Below, piece after piece: positions 8,048-16,771 of a stretch of DNA of 64,000 nt. The notes below the pieces were generated by a model that ran no database searches, was not told where the DNA came from, and saw only the letters and a program-made list of their open reading frames with translations. Both the position numbers and the translations under genes were made by a program. Source of the DNA: RCIO01 sp040880025 (GTDB taxonomy: Bacteria > Pseudomonadota > Alphaproteobacteria > Rhizobiales > Rhizobiaceae); NCBI GenBank assembly GCA_040880025.1, contig JBBDJD010000001.1, positions 124,001-188,000 on the forward strand, given 5' to 3'. Numbering within the stretch: position 1 is the first letter of the stretch; every line of letters starts with the position of its first letter.

Positions 8048-8867
8048 CACGGCCTCCCTTGAGCGATGTGGTGCGGTTGAGCACCCAGTCAGCCACGAGG
8101 TTGACCGAAATCGCCAGCGCCGCAATCGCGGCCGCAGGGATCAGCGCCGCGGGAATGCCGAAGACGATACCGTCCTTGTTTTCCTTGACCATACCGCCCC
8201 AGTCGGCCTCCGGCGGTTGCACGCCCAGCCCCAGGAAGGACAGCGCCGACAGGAACAGCACCGCGAAGATGAAGCGCAGCCCGAGTTCGGAAACCAGCGG
8301 CGAAAGCGCGTTGGGCAGGATCTCGCGGAAAATGATCCACCTCTGGCCTTCACCGCGCAGCTTTGCCGCCTCGACGAAGTCCATGACGTTGATGTCGACC
8401 GCGACGGCGCGGGAAAGGCGATAGACACGCGTCGAATCCAGCAGGCCCATGACGAGTATCAGCGTGAGAACCGTGGAAGGCAGCACCGACAACACCACCA
8501 GCCCGAAGATCAGCGTCGGTATCGACATCAAAAGATCGACGAACCGCGACATGATTGTGTCGAACCATCCGCCGACGACGGCCGCGGCGAAGCCGAGAAT
8601 GGCGCCCATGGAAAAAGAAAGGGCGGTGGCAAGTGTGGCAATAAGGATCGTGGTGCGCGCCCCGAAGATCATGCGCGACAGGAGATCGCGGCCGAGATTG
8701 TCGGTTCCGAGCCAGTGTTCGGCCGACATCGGTTCCCAGACGCCGCCGACGATCAGTTCCTGAGGGTTGGGGGCAAGCAGCGGTGCAAACACCGCTGTAA
8801 TGAGGAACACCGTGGTCAGTACGAGGCCAATCGCCGCGCCGATGGGAATATGCCGCCAGTCAAGCAT
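8040..8867 (-). CDS. ABC transporter permease, DppC type
   Basis: The 275-residue integral membrane protein belongs to the DppC/OppC permease family: an N-terminal membrane segment, a short periplasmic stretch with the family sequence HWLGTDNLGRDLLSRMIFGAR, and five further membrane helices. The EAA-type loop that contacts the ATPase is visible in the region VEAAKLRGEGQRWIIFREILPN. It starts 9 bp after the partner permease and overlaps the ATPase start, so the two are translationally coupled. It forms half of the membrane channel of the importer. Confidence 0.93.
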   Translation of the reverse strand: MLDWRHIPIGAAIGLVLTTVFLITAVFAPLLAPNPQELIVGGVWEPMSAEHWLGTDNLGRDLLSRMIFGARTTILIATLATALSFSMGAILGFAAAVVGGWFDTIMSRFVDLLMSIPTLIFGLVVLSVLPSTVLTLILVMGLLDSTRVYRLSRAVAVDINVMDFVEAAKLRGEGQRWIIFREILPNALSPLVSELGLRFIFAVLFLSALSFLGLGVQPPEADWGGMVKENKDGIVFGIPAALIPAAAIAALAISVNLVADWVLNRTTSLKGGRGG

Positions 8868-8876
8868 CGCGCGCCC

Positions 8877-9836
8877 CTATTTCGGATGCCTGAGGCGCGG
8901 ATTAGCGAGAATGGACGCTATGTCCGCAAATATGTTGAGGCCGATATAGACGGCCGCAAAGATGAGACCCACCGCCTGAACGACCGGCACATCGCGCTTC
9001 GAGACGTGGTCGACCAGATATTGGCCCATACCGGGGTAGACGAAGATCACCTCGATCACGACCACGCCAACGACGAGGAATGCCAGATTAAGCATCACAA
9101 CGTTGACGATCGGCGCAATGGCGTTGGGAAATGCGTGGCGCCGGATAACATCGAACGCCGACAGACCCTTGAGCTCGGCGGTCTCGATATAGGCCGATTG
9201 CATGACGTTGAGAATCGCCGCGCGTGTCATGCGCATCATGTGGGCGAGAACGACCAGCGTCAGCGCGGCCGCGGGCAGGGCCACCGCATTCAACCGGTCG
9301 AGAAACGGCATTCCGTCATAAACGGTCGACACACCGGGAAACCATTGCAGCTTCACCGCGAAGATGAAGACGAGCACGTAGCCGATGAAGAATTCCGGCA
9401 GCGATGTCGAAGCCAGGGCCAGTCCCGAAATCGCCTTGTCGACCGGACCGTTGCGGTAGCGCACCGCGACGAGGCCGAGCACTATTGCCAACGGAACCGA
9501 GACGACAGCCGCGACACTTGCCAGAAATAGCGTATTGGAAAGCCGCTTGCCGATGGACGCGGCAATGTCCTGTCCGTTGGACAACGCCGTTCCAAGGTCG
9601 CCCGTCAGCACGCCGCCCAGCCACTGGAAGTAGCGCACGACCGCGGGTTGGTTGAGGCCAAGTTCCTCGCGAAGGTTTGCGACTGCCTCCGGCGTTGCCG
9701 CCTGACCAAGGATCGATTGCGCGACGTCGCCCGGCAATATCTGCGTACCGGCGAATATCAGCACAGACACAGCGAACAGGAGGAGAATGCCCAGCGCTAT
9801 GCGCTGGGCAATCAGCTTCGGAATTGCGCCCCCCAC
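8877..9836 (-). CDS. ABC transporter permease, DppB type
   Basis: This 319-residue protein has the DppB/OppB layout: an N-terminal helix (IALGILLLFAVSVLIFAGTQ), a periplasmic domain with the family element LPGDVAQSILG and the LREELGLNQP segment, then five membrane helices and the coupling loop IETAELKGLSAFDVIRRHAFPNA. It starts 13 bp downstream of the binding-protein gene. Together with the DppC-type permease and the fused ATPase it makes a complete importer of the peptide/opine/nickel type; substrate specificity resides in the binding protein. Confidence 0.93.
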   Translation of the reverse strand: MGGAIPKLIAQRIALGILLLFAVSVLIFAGTQILPGDVAQSILGQAATPEAVANLREELGLNQPAVVRYFQWLGGVLTGDLGTALSNGQDIAASIGKRLSNTLFLASVAAVVSVPLAIVLGLVAVRYRNGPVDKAISGLALASTSLPEFFIGYVLVFIFAVKLQWFPGVSTVYDGMPFLDRLNAVALPAAALTLVVLAHMMRMTRAAILNVMQSAYIETAELKGLSAFDVIRRHAFPNAIAPIVNVVMLNLAFLVVGVVVIEVIFVYPGMGQYLVDHVSKRDVPVVQAVGLIFAAVYIGLNIFADIASILANPRLRHPK

Positions 9837-9849
9837 CTGGACTACCGGC

Positions 9850-11439
9850 TCAGGCGTTGAGCCAGCACTTCGCCAGTGCGTATCCGTCGGAGAGTTCGTG
9901 AGTCTTGCCGGTCTGATAGCCGCCGACCTTGTCGCTCACGGCGTCGATGACGTCGTTGAACATGGGGCAGATGAGGCCGCCTTCGTCGCGCACCATGACC
10001 GCCATATCGCGGTAGATCTGCTTGCGCTTGTCCTGATCGAGTTCGCCGCGGGCGGCGAGCACCATCTTGTCGAAGCTCTCGTTGAAGAACCGCGTGTCGT
10101 TCCAGTCCGCGGTGGAGAGATAGGCGGTGGAATACATCTGGTCCTGCGTCGGGCGGCCGCCCCAATACGATGTGCTGAAGGGCTGCTTGTTCCACACTTC
10201 CGACCAGTAGCCATCGCCCGGCTCGCGCTTGATCTCGATCTGAATACCCGCCTTCGCGCAACTCTGCTGGTAGAGCTGCGCGGCATCGACCGCGCCCGGG
10301 AACGCGACGTCGGAGGTGCGAAGCAGAACCGGACCGTCATGGCCGGACTTCTCGAAATGGAACTTCGCCTTGTCGGGGTCGAATGCGCGCTGCTCGATAT
10401 CGTCGGCGAATAGCGGATAGGAGGCGTTGATCGGGAAGTCGTTGCCGATCGTACCGTAGCCGAACAGGATCTTGTCGACCATCTCCTGTCTGTCCATGGC
10501 GAGCTTCAGCGCCATACGCAAATCGACATTGTCGAACGGCGCCGTGTTGCAGTGCGCGATGAACACGTAATGGCCGGGGCCAGCCGCGTTCTCGATCCTT
10601 ACACCCGGCACACGCTTCACCAGTTCGACGATCTTCGGCTCAACGCGGTTGATCATGTGCACCTGACCGCCCTGCAGCGCGGACGAGCGCGCGGTGGCGT
10701 CATTGACGACGATCACCTCCACCTGATCGGCGAAGCCGAGATTGTCGGCGTCCCAGAAATTGGCGAAGCGCTCACCGACATGACGCACGCCCGGCTCGTC
10801 GACCGCCACCTTGTAAGGGCCGGCCGATACGCCCTCCGCAGGGTTGTCCATGCCGCCATTCGGCTGGATGATCAGATGATAGTCCGTCATCAGGTAGGGA
10901 AGGTCGGCATTCGCCTCCTTGAGCGTGACGATCACGTCGTTGCCGCTCGCTTCGAGGCGGTCGATGCCGCGCATGATGCCGAGCGCGCCGGATTTCGATT
11001 CCTCGTTGGAATGCCTCTCCAGGGTCGCGACGACGTCTTCGGCGCTGACCGTCTTGCCGTTGTGGAATTCCACATCCTGACGGATCTTGAAGGTCCACAC
11101 CTTGGCGTCATCCGACGCGCCGTAATCCTCTGCGATGCAGTGCTTCAGGCTGCCGTCGGGATTGAGCGCCAGCAGATATTCGCCCCAGCATTTGCCGAAC
11201 AGGAACGGCACCTGGGTCAGGAAGCTTGCCGGGTCGAGGCTGTTGGTGGATTCACCGCCGACAAGGCCGGCCTTCAGGATGCCGCCCCTTACCGGCGACT
11301 GCGCCTGTGCGGCGCTGGAAAGCAGAGTATTGGCGAATGCGGCGCTGGCCCCCAGCGCTGCGGCACGACCGAGGAAGTCGCGGCGGTTCATTCTGCCGGC
11401 TATGACACTGCGGCTCAGAAAATCCAGTTCGCGTGACAT
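9850..11439 (-). CDS. Tat-exported ABC solute-binding protein, SBP_bac_5 (DppA) family
   Basis: The start at 11439 is preceded by GAGGAG at a proper distance. The N-terminus carries a twin-arginine motif (MNRRDFLGRAAALG) followed by a hydrophobic stretch and AQA cleavage region, so export is by the Tat route. The mature part is a family-5 binding protein: GGILKAGLVGGES start, WTFKIRQDVEFHNGK-type element, AEDVVATLERH, and LRMALKLAMDRQEMVDKILFG. Length 529 is normal. It is the first gene of the operon, as binding proteins often are. Family members bind peptides, opines, glycosides or other cations; here the downstream genes suggest a quaternary-amine conjugate, not shown by the sequence itself. 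Confidence 0.92.
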   Translation of the reverse strand: MSRELDFLSRSVIAGRMNRRDFLGRAAALGASAAFANTLLSSAAQAQSPVRGGILKAGLVGGESTNSLDPASFLTQVPFLFGKCWGEYLLALNPDGSLKHCIAEDYGASDDAKVWTFKIRQDVEFHNGKTVSAEDVVATLERHSNEESKSGALGIMRGIDRLEASGNDVIVTLKEANADLPYLMTDYHLIIQPNGGMDNPAEGVSAGPYKVAVDEPGVRHVGERFANFWDADNLGFADQVEVIVVNDATARSSALQGGQVHMINRVEPKIVELVKRVPGVRIENAAGPGHYVFIAHCNTAPFDNVDLRMALKLAMDRQEMVDKILFGYGTIGNDFPINASYPLFADDIEQRAFDPDKAKFHFEKSGHDGPVLLRTSDVAFPGAVDAAQLYQQSCAKAGIQIEIKREPGDGYWSEVWNKQPFSTSYWGGRPTQDQMYSTAYLSTADWNDTRFFNESFDKMVLAARGELDQDKRKQIYRDMAVMVRDEGGLICPMFNDVIDAVSDKVGGYQTGKTHELSDGYALAKCWLNA

Positions 11440-11500
11440 TCTAGTGCTCCTCACTCCGGGATTTGGCCTTTTGGCCGTTCTTGTTATGGCGTGTTGTACG

Positions 11501-11516
11501 TGACAACCGATTGTCA
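11501..11516. promoter_or_regulatory. Palindromic operator-like site upstream of the ABC/carnitine operon
   Basis: TGACAA-CCGA-TTGTCA is an inverted repeat with perfect 6-base arms, 62 bp upstream of the binding-protein start. Its half-site TGACAA also occurs in both operator copies at 788-837. A GntR- or MarR-type repressor would suit it. No regulator gene adjoins this promoter. Confidence 0.5.
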
Positions 11517-11608
11517 GGATATTGGACGCAAGCGATTGCCCGCGGCAAGAGCGAAAGCGACATAAACTGGCGCAAATCGCGCCCTAAACTCGCTCGAAGG
11601 CGACGCCG

Positions 11609-13609
11609 CTACAGGTGATCGCGTTCTATCACCTCTTCGAAGTCGCGCTCGAAAACCAGCCGGTCGGCCTCGTACGCCTCGATCCGGCCTGTCAGCCGGA
11701 GATGTGTCGCGTCCGATCGCATCGCGGCGAACGTTTCGGTCCTGACCGACCATTCGCCGCGCGACAGCGTCTGGGTCCAGTGGGTTTCGCCGCGCGCCGT
11801 CAGCGGGTCGCTCGGGTGAATCGTCCAGCGTTCCCGCGCGACCGCGCCAGTACTGAGACCGTGGTCGAGGTCACGCGCCTCGCCGAAATCGTCTTCGATG
11901 ACGAGTGAAACCGCGCCTGTCTTTTCGTCTTTTTCCACCGAGCGACTGTTTGAGCTGGGCCGGATAACCTCACGCTCCCACGGCGCGGCGCCTTCCGGGT
12001 CCTCGAACGTCGCTTCGTCGGCACCGGCAGCCGGTCGGACGGGAAGATCGAGCGTGCCGCCATGCAACGTAAGCGAGACGGGCGTGGGTGAGGGCCACAC
12101 GAGCGGCCAGCAGCTGGACGAAACCGCGACGCGCAGCCTGTGCCCGGCGGGCAGGCGATAGGCGATATCGTCGAGCTGCAACGCAACGTCGACCGGCTGG
12201 CCGGGCTCAAGCGGTTCGGGGTTTTTATGCCCGGCGCGATGGGTCAGATTGAGCACGCCATAGGTGATGCGCGAGGATCGCCCGTCGGGATGCACATCGC
12301 ACAGACGCACGGCGACCATCGCGGCCGGGCGGTCGGACGACAGGCTCATCTTCACGACCGGCGCTCCGACAATGTCGATGTCCTCCGCCACCGCCATGTC
12401 GAAACAGACCGATTTCGCGTCGTCCTCGCTCTGGTCGCCCGGCAGCTCGGGTCCAAGCCAGATCGCGCAATATTCGCCGCCGGCAAGACCGGTGTCCTGC
12501 GGCGAAGAGATGACCACAGGCAGCCGGGTGGCGTCACCGGTTCCCGTCAAATCGCTGCCGATCCCCAGTGCCCGACGCTCAATGGAGGCGCTCGGCCATG
12601 CCGGTTCGGCAATCCACCGGCCGGGCCGCTCCTCGTACCAGTCGGCCGGCGCAACGGAGTCCATCAGATAGAGCCGCATCGCCGGATCGTCTTCGACGCC
12701 GGTGTCGATATCCTTCAGCCAGCGGTCCCACCAGCGCTTCGCTTCCTGCAGGAAACCGATCGCGGGCTTCGGCACGGCGAAATGCGGGTATTTGTGAATC
12801 CACGGGCCGACGATGCCCTTGGCGGGGGCATCGATACCGGAAACGAGGCGCGACACGGCATTCTTGTAGGCGTCATGCCAGCCGCCAATGGCCAGCGTCG
12901 CCGCCTTGATCCTGGATAAATCCTCGCAGACCGAACCGTGCTCCCAGTAATTGTCCCGCGTCTGGTGGCGCAGCCACAGGGCGGGCAGAAACGGCTCGTT
13001 TCGCAATCGGTCCAGCCACATTTCGCGCCATCTGTCGCCGACGACAGCAGGGTCCGGCGGGCGTGACGAATAAGACAGCATGGTCGCGCCCCAGCCAAGA
13101 TTCTCGTTGAGAAGCAGTCCGCCCTTGTAGTGAATGTCATCGGCGTAGCGGTCGTCGGTCGAACACAGCGTGACGATCGCCTTCAGCGCTGACGGCTGCA
13201 TCGCCGCCACCTGCAGCGAATTGAAGCCGCCCCACGATATGCCCATCATACCGACCTTGCCGTTGCACCAGGGCTGTGCGGCCGCCCATGCGATCACGGC
13301 GCACGCGTCATCCAGCTCCTGCTGCGCGTATTCGTCTTCCATCAGGCCGTCTGAATCGCCATTGCCGCGCATGTCGACGCGTATGCAGGCATAGCCGTGA
13401 CCGGCGAACCATGGATGGGTGAGGCTGTCGCGCGCGACCGTGCCGTCGCGCTTGCGGTAGGGCAGGTGTTCGAGAATGACCGGCACCGGGTCGGCCTCGG
13501 CGTCCTCGGGCATCCAGACACGCGCCGACAGCCGGCAGCCGTCGGGCATCACGATACCCATGTCGGGATTCTCGACAACCTTGCGCGGGAAGTTGGTGAT
13601 TGTTTTCAT
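11609..13609 (-). CDS. CocE/NonD-family hydrolase (X-Pro dipeptidyl-peptidase-like)
   Basis: The 666-residue protein has the CocE/NonD three-domain plan: an alpha/beta-hydrolase core with nucleophile Ser125 in GISWGGF, a helical cap including the WWDRWLKDIDTGVEDDP segment, and a C-terminal jelly-roll (RLPAGHRLRVAVSSSCWP) typical of cocaine esterase and X-Pro dipeptidyl-peptidases. Such enzymes cut esters or amide bonds. I start at the ATG at 13609 (MKTITNFPRKV) because homology begins there; an ATG at 13681 in frame would add 24 residues. There is no signal peptide. It lies 150 bp upstream of and codirectional with the ABC operon, and divergent from betC. Confidence 0.88.
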   Translation of the reverse strand: MKTITNFPRKVVENPDMGIVMPDGCRLSARVWMPEDAEADPVPVILEHLPYRKRDGTVARDSLTHPWFAGHGYACIRVDMRGNGDSDGLMEDEYAQQELDDACAVIAWAAAQPWCNGKVGMMGISWGGFNSLQVAAMQPSALKAIVTLCSTDDRYADDIHYKGGLLLNENLGWGATMLSYSSRPPDPAVVGDRWREMWLDRLRNEPFLPALWLRHQTRDNYWEHGSVCEDLSRIKAATLAIGGWHDAYKNAVSRLVSGIDAPAKGIVGPWIHKYPHFAVPKPAIGFLQEAKRWWDRWLKDIDTGVEDDPAMRLYLMDSVAPADWYEERPGRWIAEPAWPSASIERRALGIGSDLTGTGDATRLPVVISSPQDTGLAGGEYCAIWLGPELPGDQSEDDAKSVCFDMAVAEDIDIVGAPVVKMSLSSDRPAAMVAVRLCDVHPDGRSSRITYGVLNLTHRAGHKNPEPLEPGQPVDVALQLDDIAYRLPAGHRLRVAVSSSCWPLVWPSPTPVSLTLHGGTLDLPVRPAAGADEATFEDPEGAAPWEREVIRPSSNSRSVEKDEKTGAVSLVIEDDFGEARDLDHGLSTGAVARERWTIHPSDPLTARGETHWTQTLSRGEWSVRTETFAAMRSDATHLRLTGRIEAYEADRLVFERDFEEVIERDHL

Positions 13610-13736
13610 GCCGGCAGAATAGACCGGCGCGCCGACCGCCTCGCAAGGCGCAATCGACATCATCGTGTCGGATTGACGCATGCGCCGACATTTGAACCGT
13701 GTATCGTCGCCGAAAACAGCAGAACGGGATCAGCCC

Positions 13737-15254
13737 ATGTCGTCCAGACCCAACATCCTGATCATCGTGGTCGATCAGTTGAATGGAACGTTGTTTCCCG
13801 ATGGGCCCGCCGGCTGGCTGATGACACCCAATCTGCACCGGTTGGCGGAACGTTCGGTCCGGTTTCAGAACTCCTATACCGCCAGCCCGCTTTGCGCGCC
13901 GGGACGCGCTTCGCTGATGTCGGGCCAATTGCCCTCGCGCACCCGCGTCTATGACAACGCAGCGGAATTCGCCTCCGATATCCCGACATATGCGCATCAT
14001 CTGAGGCGGGCTGGCTACTCGACCACGCTGTCAGGCAAGATGCATTTTGTCGGACCCGACCAGCTGCACGGCTTTGAGCAGCGGCTGACGACCGACGTCT
14101 ACCCTGCCGATTTCGGGTGGACGCCGGACTACCGCAAGCCCGGAGAGCGCATCGACTGGTGGTATCACAATCTGGGTTCGGTGACGGGAGCGGGCGTGGC
14201 CGAAATCACCAACCAGCTCGAATATGACGACGAGGTGGCCCACCACGCCAAGGCAAAGCTGTATGACCTGGCGCGGGGCGCCGACGAGCGGCCATGGAGC
14301 CTGACCGTCAGCTTCACCCATCCGCACGATCCCTATGTCGCACGCCGCAAATACTGGGACCTCTATGCGGACAGCGAGCATCTCGAGCCTGAGCTCGCAG
14401 CGTTCGACTTCGCTGACCACGATCCGCACTCGCAACGCCTTCTGGATGCGAGCGACCGGCACAATTTCTCGATCAGCGACGAAGACATTCGCCGCTCGCG
14501 CCGCGGCTATTTCGCCAACATTTCCTATCTCGACGACAAGATAGGCGAGATACTCCAGGTGCTGGAGACGACCCGCCAGTCCGACAACACGATCATCGTC
14601 TTCACCTCCGACCACGGCGACATGCTGGGCGAGAGGGGACTGTGGTTCAAGATGTCGTTCTACGACGGGTCGTCACGCGTGCCGTTGATGATCGCGTCTC
14701 CCGACATTGGCGATGATCTGGTCACCGATCCTGTCTCGACGCTGGATTTGCTGCCCACCGTCTGCGAACTGGCGGGCGTCGATCTCAGTCAGATACGACA
14801 GTGGACCGACGGCGAAAGCCTGGTCGAAGTCGCGGAAGGTGGCGCGCGCGGCGGCCCGATCCCGGTGGAATATGCAGCCGAAGGTTCGGTCGCGCCGATG
14901 GTTTCGCTGCGGGAAGGGCGGTTCAAGTTCAACCATTGCGAGGTCGACCCGCCGCAGCTCTTCGATCTCGAGGCCGATCCGCAGGAGACGGTAAACCTCG
15001 CCGAAGATCCGGAGAATGCCGATCTGGTCGAGCAGTGGCTGGGCAAGGTGCGCGACTGGTGGGATCTGGCAAGCTTCGACGAGCAGGTTCGCGAAAGCCA
15101 GGCCAGAAGGCTCATCGTCTACGATGCGCTACGCAATGGGGCCTATTATCCCTGGGACTTCCAGCCCCTGCAGATGGCGTCCGAGCGCTACATGCGCAAC
15201 CACATGGACCTCAACATGTTGGAGGAGTCCAAGCGATTTCCGCGCGGCGAATAG
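13737..15254 (+). CDS. betC: Choline-sulfatase
   Basis: Choline-sulfatase hydrolyses choline-O-sulfate to choline and sulfate in the cytoplasm. The 505-residue protein has metal ligand Asp13 in IIVVDQ, Cys53 in SPLCAPGR (the formylglycine site C-x-P-x-R), GKMHFVGPDQLHGFE, the BetC-specific stretch AGVAEITNQLEYDDEVAHH, SDHGDMLGERGLW with further ligands, and the choline-sulfatase C-terminal tail (YYPWDFQPLQMASERYM). No bet transporter, betA or betB is adjacent, so choline oxidation genes must lie elsewhere. It is divergent from the CocE-type hydrolase. The ATG at 13737 is preceded by a weak ACGGGA. Confidence 0.95.
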   Translation: MSSRPNILIIVVDQLNGTLFPDGPAGWLMTPNLHRLAERSVRFQNSYTASPLCAPGRASLMSGQLPSRTRVYDNAAEFASDIPTYAHHLRRAGYSTTLSGKMHFVGPDQLHGFEQRLTTDVYPADFGWTPDYRKPGERIDWWYHNLGSVTGAGVAEITNQLEYDDEVAHHAKAKLYDLARGADERPWSLTVSFTHPHDPYVARRKYWDLYADSEHLEPELAAFDFADHDPHSQRLLDASDRHNFSISDEDIRRSRRGYFANISYLDDKIGEILQVLETTRQSDNTIIVFTSDHGDMLGERGLWFKMSFYDGSSRVPLMIASPDIGDDLVTDPVSTLDLLPTVCELAGVDLSQIRQWTDGESLVEVAEGGARGGPIPVEYAAEGSVAPMVSLREGRFKFNHCEVDPPQLFDLEADPQETVNLAEDPENADLVEQWLGKVRDWWDLASFDEQVRESQARRLIVYDALRNGAYYPWDFQPLQMASERYMRNHMDLNMLEESKRFPRGE

Positions 15255-15280
15255 ACCGCCCGGCCGTGGAATTGGCGGTC
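15254..15280. terminator. Hairpin between convergent betC and monooxygenase genes
   Basis: GACCGCC (15254-15260) and GGCGGTC (15274-15280) are perfect inverted arms around a 13-base loop, placed exactly between the two facing stop codons. There is no T-run, so it may act as a two-way barrier rather than a classical terminator. Confidence 0.35.
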
Positions 15281-15282
15281 CG

Positions 15283-16569
15283 CTAGAACTGCACCTTTGC
15301 GCCGCACGGAATGGTGGAAGGTGCGTTGTTCAGCTTATCGATGGCAAAGCCTGCGGCCGCCTTGTATTTGGCCATGAATTCGTTCCGCTCCTCCGGTGCC
15401 ACCACATCGTCGATATTGTCGAACTCGCCGCCGCAGCGTTCATCGACCATGTTGAGCAGGCCGAACGGTCCCGCGCCACGGTTGCGCAGCACGAGGCTGG
15501 AAATGTCGTTGCACAGCATCCGATCGAAGCGTTCCAGCGCCCTGGCGCCAACGCCGTGTTCGATCAGGCATGAACCGAGGATGCGCGCGTCGACAATGGC
15601 CTGGCTCGCTCCGTTGGAGCCGGTGGGATACATCACATGCGCGGCGTCACCCACCAGGAGGACGCTTCCATCCTGCCAGGTCGGAACCGGGTCGCGGTCG
15701 ATCATCGGGTATTCGTAGATCGTCTCGGCCCCCTTCAACAGCGACGGAACGTCCAGCCAGTCGTAGTTCCATCCCTCGAAATGGTGCAGAAAATCACTCA
15801 GCTCGACGCGCCTTGTCCAATCGCTGCTCGTCCAGCCAGTGGAGTTGTCGACTGTCACCTCCGCGATCCAGTTGATCGTGGCGATGCCGGTTTGCGGATC
15901 GGGGTGGGAGATCGGGTAAAACACCAGCCGGTGTTTGTGCGTGCCCAGTCCGACGAATGAGGCGCCCGAGCGGATCGGAAGGCCGGGGCTCGTTCCGCGC
16001 CACATGATCGCGCCGCCCCACTGGATGCCGGGCTGGTCGGGATGCATCTGCGCTCTCACGGCTGAATGCAGTCCATCCGCTCCGATGAGTACCGTGCCGC
16101 TTTCCTCGCTGCTGGTTCCGTCCGCATGTTCTATCGTGACGGTGACGCCGCCGGCCGGATTGTTTCTGTAGCCGCATACACTTTGTCCCAACCGAATGGC
16201 ATCCGGGCCCAGCCGGTCCAGCACGGTCTGATAGAGCAGCATCTGCAACTGGCCGCGATGCACCGCGTATTGGGGCCATTTGTAGCCAGCCAGCTCGCCG
16301 CGCGCTTCGGAATAGATGTCGTTGCCGTTGAGGCCCACCAGAGCCCATTCGCGCGCAGGCAGCCCGATCGCGTCGAGCGCCTCGCGACCAATGCCCAGAT
16401 CATAGAGTTCGCGCACGGCATTCGGCTGGATGTTGATGCCGACACCCAGCGGCCGAAGTTCCTGCACCGCTTCGAACACGACACAAGGCACGCCGATCTG
16501 CTGGAGGGTGAGGGCGGTCGCCAGGCCGCCGATGCCGCCGCCGGCAATCATCACGAGAGGTTGAGACAT
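15283..16569 (-). CDS. FAD-dependent aromatic-type monooxygenase (salicylate/3-hydroxybenzoate hydroxylase-like)
   Basis: This 428-residue class A flavoprotein has the N-terminal FAD loop IAGGGIGGLATALTLQQIG, the DG motif (VLIGADGLHSAVR) that touches FAD and NADH, and the GD motif VLLVGDAAHVMYPTGSNGASQ. Proteins of this shape hydroxylate aromatic acids or similar small rings using NAD(P)H and oxygen. No ring-cleavage or aromatic-transport gene is nearby, so the substrate is open. The two ATGs at 16572 and 16569 are adjacent; I use 16569. It converges on betC with only 28 bp between stops and is divergent from the sensor kinase downstream. Confidence 0.9.
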   Translation of the reverse strand: MSQPLVMIAGGGIGGLATALTLQQIGVPCVVFEAVQELRPLGVGINIQPNAVRELYDLGIGREALDAIGLPAREWALVGLNGNDIYSEARGELAGYKWPQYAVHRGQLQMLLYQTVLDRLGPDAIRLGQSVCGYRNNPAGGVTVTIEHADGTSSEESGTVLIGADGLHSAVRAQMHPDQPGIQWGGAIMWRGTSPGLPIRSGASFVGLGTHKHRLVFYPISHPDPQTGIATINWIAEVTVDNSTGWTSSDWTRRVELSDFLHHFEGWNYDWLDVPSLLKGAETIYEYPMIDRDPVPTWQDGSVLLVGDAAHVMYPTGSNGASQAIVDARILGSCLIEHGVGARALERFDRMLCNDISSLVLRNRGAGPFGLLNMVDERCGGEFDNIDDVVAPEERNEFMAKYKAAAGFAIDKLNNAPSTIPCGAKVQF

Positions 16570-16771
16570 CATGCAAGTCCGCTTCCGGGAGCCGTGCACT
16601 TATCGCAAGAAGCAGCAAGAACAAAGAGCCGTTGTGGCCGCATGTGTTTGCCTGACGATCAGCAGATGCTCATTCGCGGCCCGGGGAAAATGCGCGACCC
16701 TATGTCAAATTTTATTATGCAATCCCCAGCCTGGCTATATAACGGACGCACGAAGCAGGGGGGTCCCGGCA

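Noticed and set aside
7998..9530. Long plus-strand open frame antisense to the permease genes
   Set aside because: It is a by-product of GC-rich codon use; composition is Arg/His/Asp-rich with no family motif, and the opposite strand has clear permease genes.
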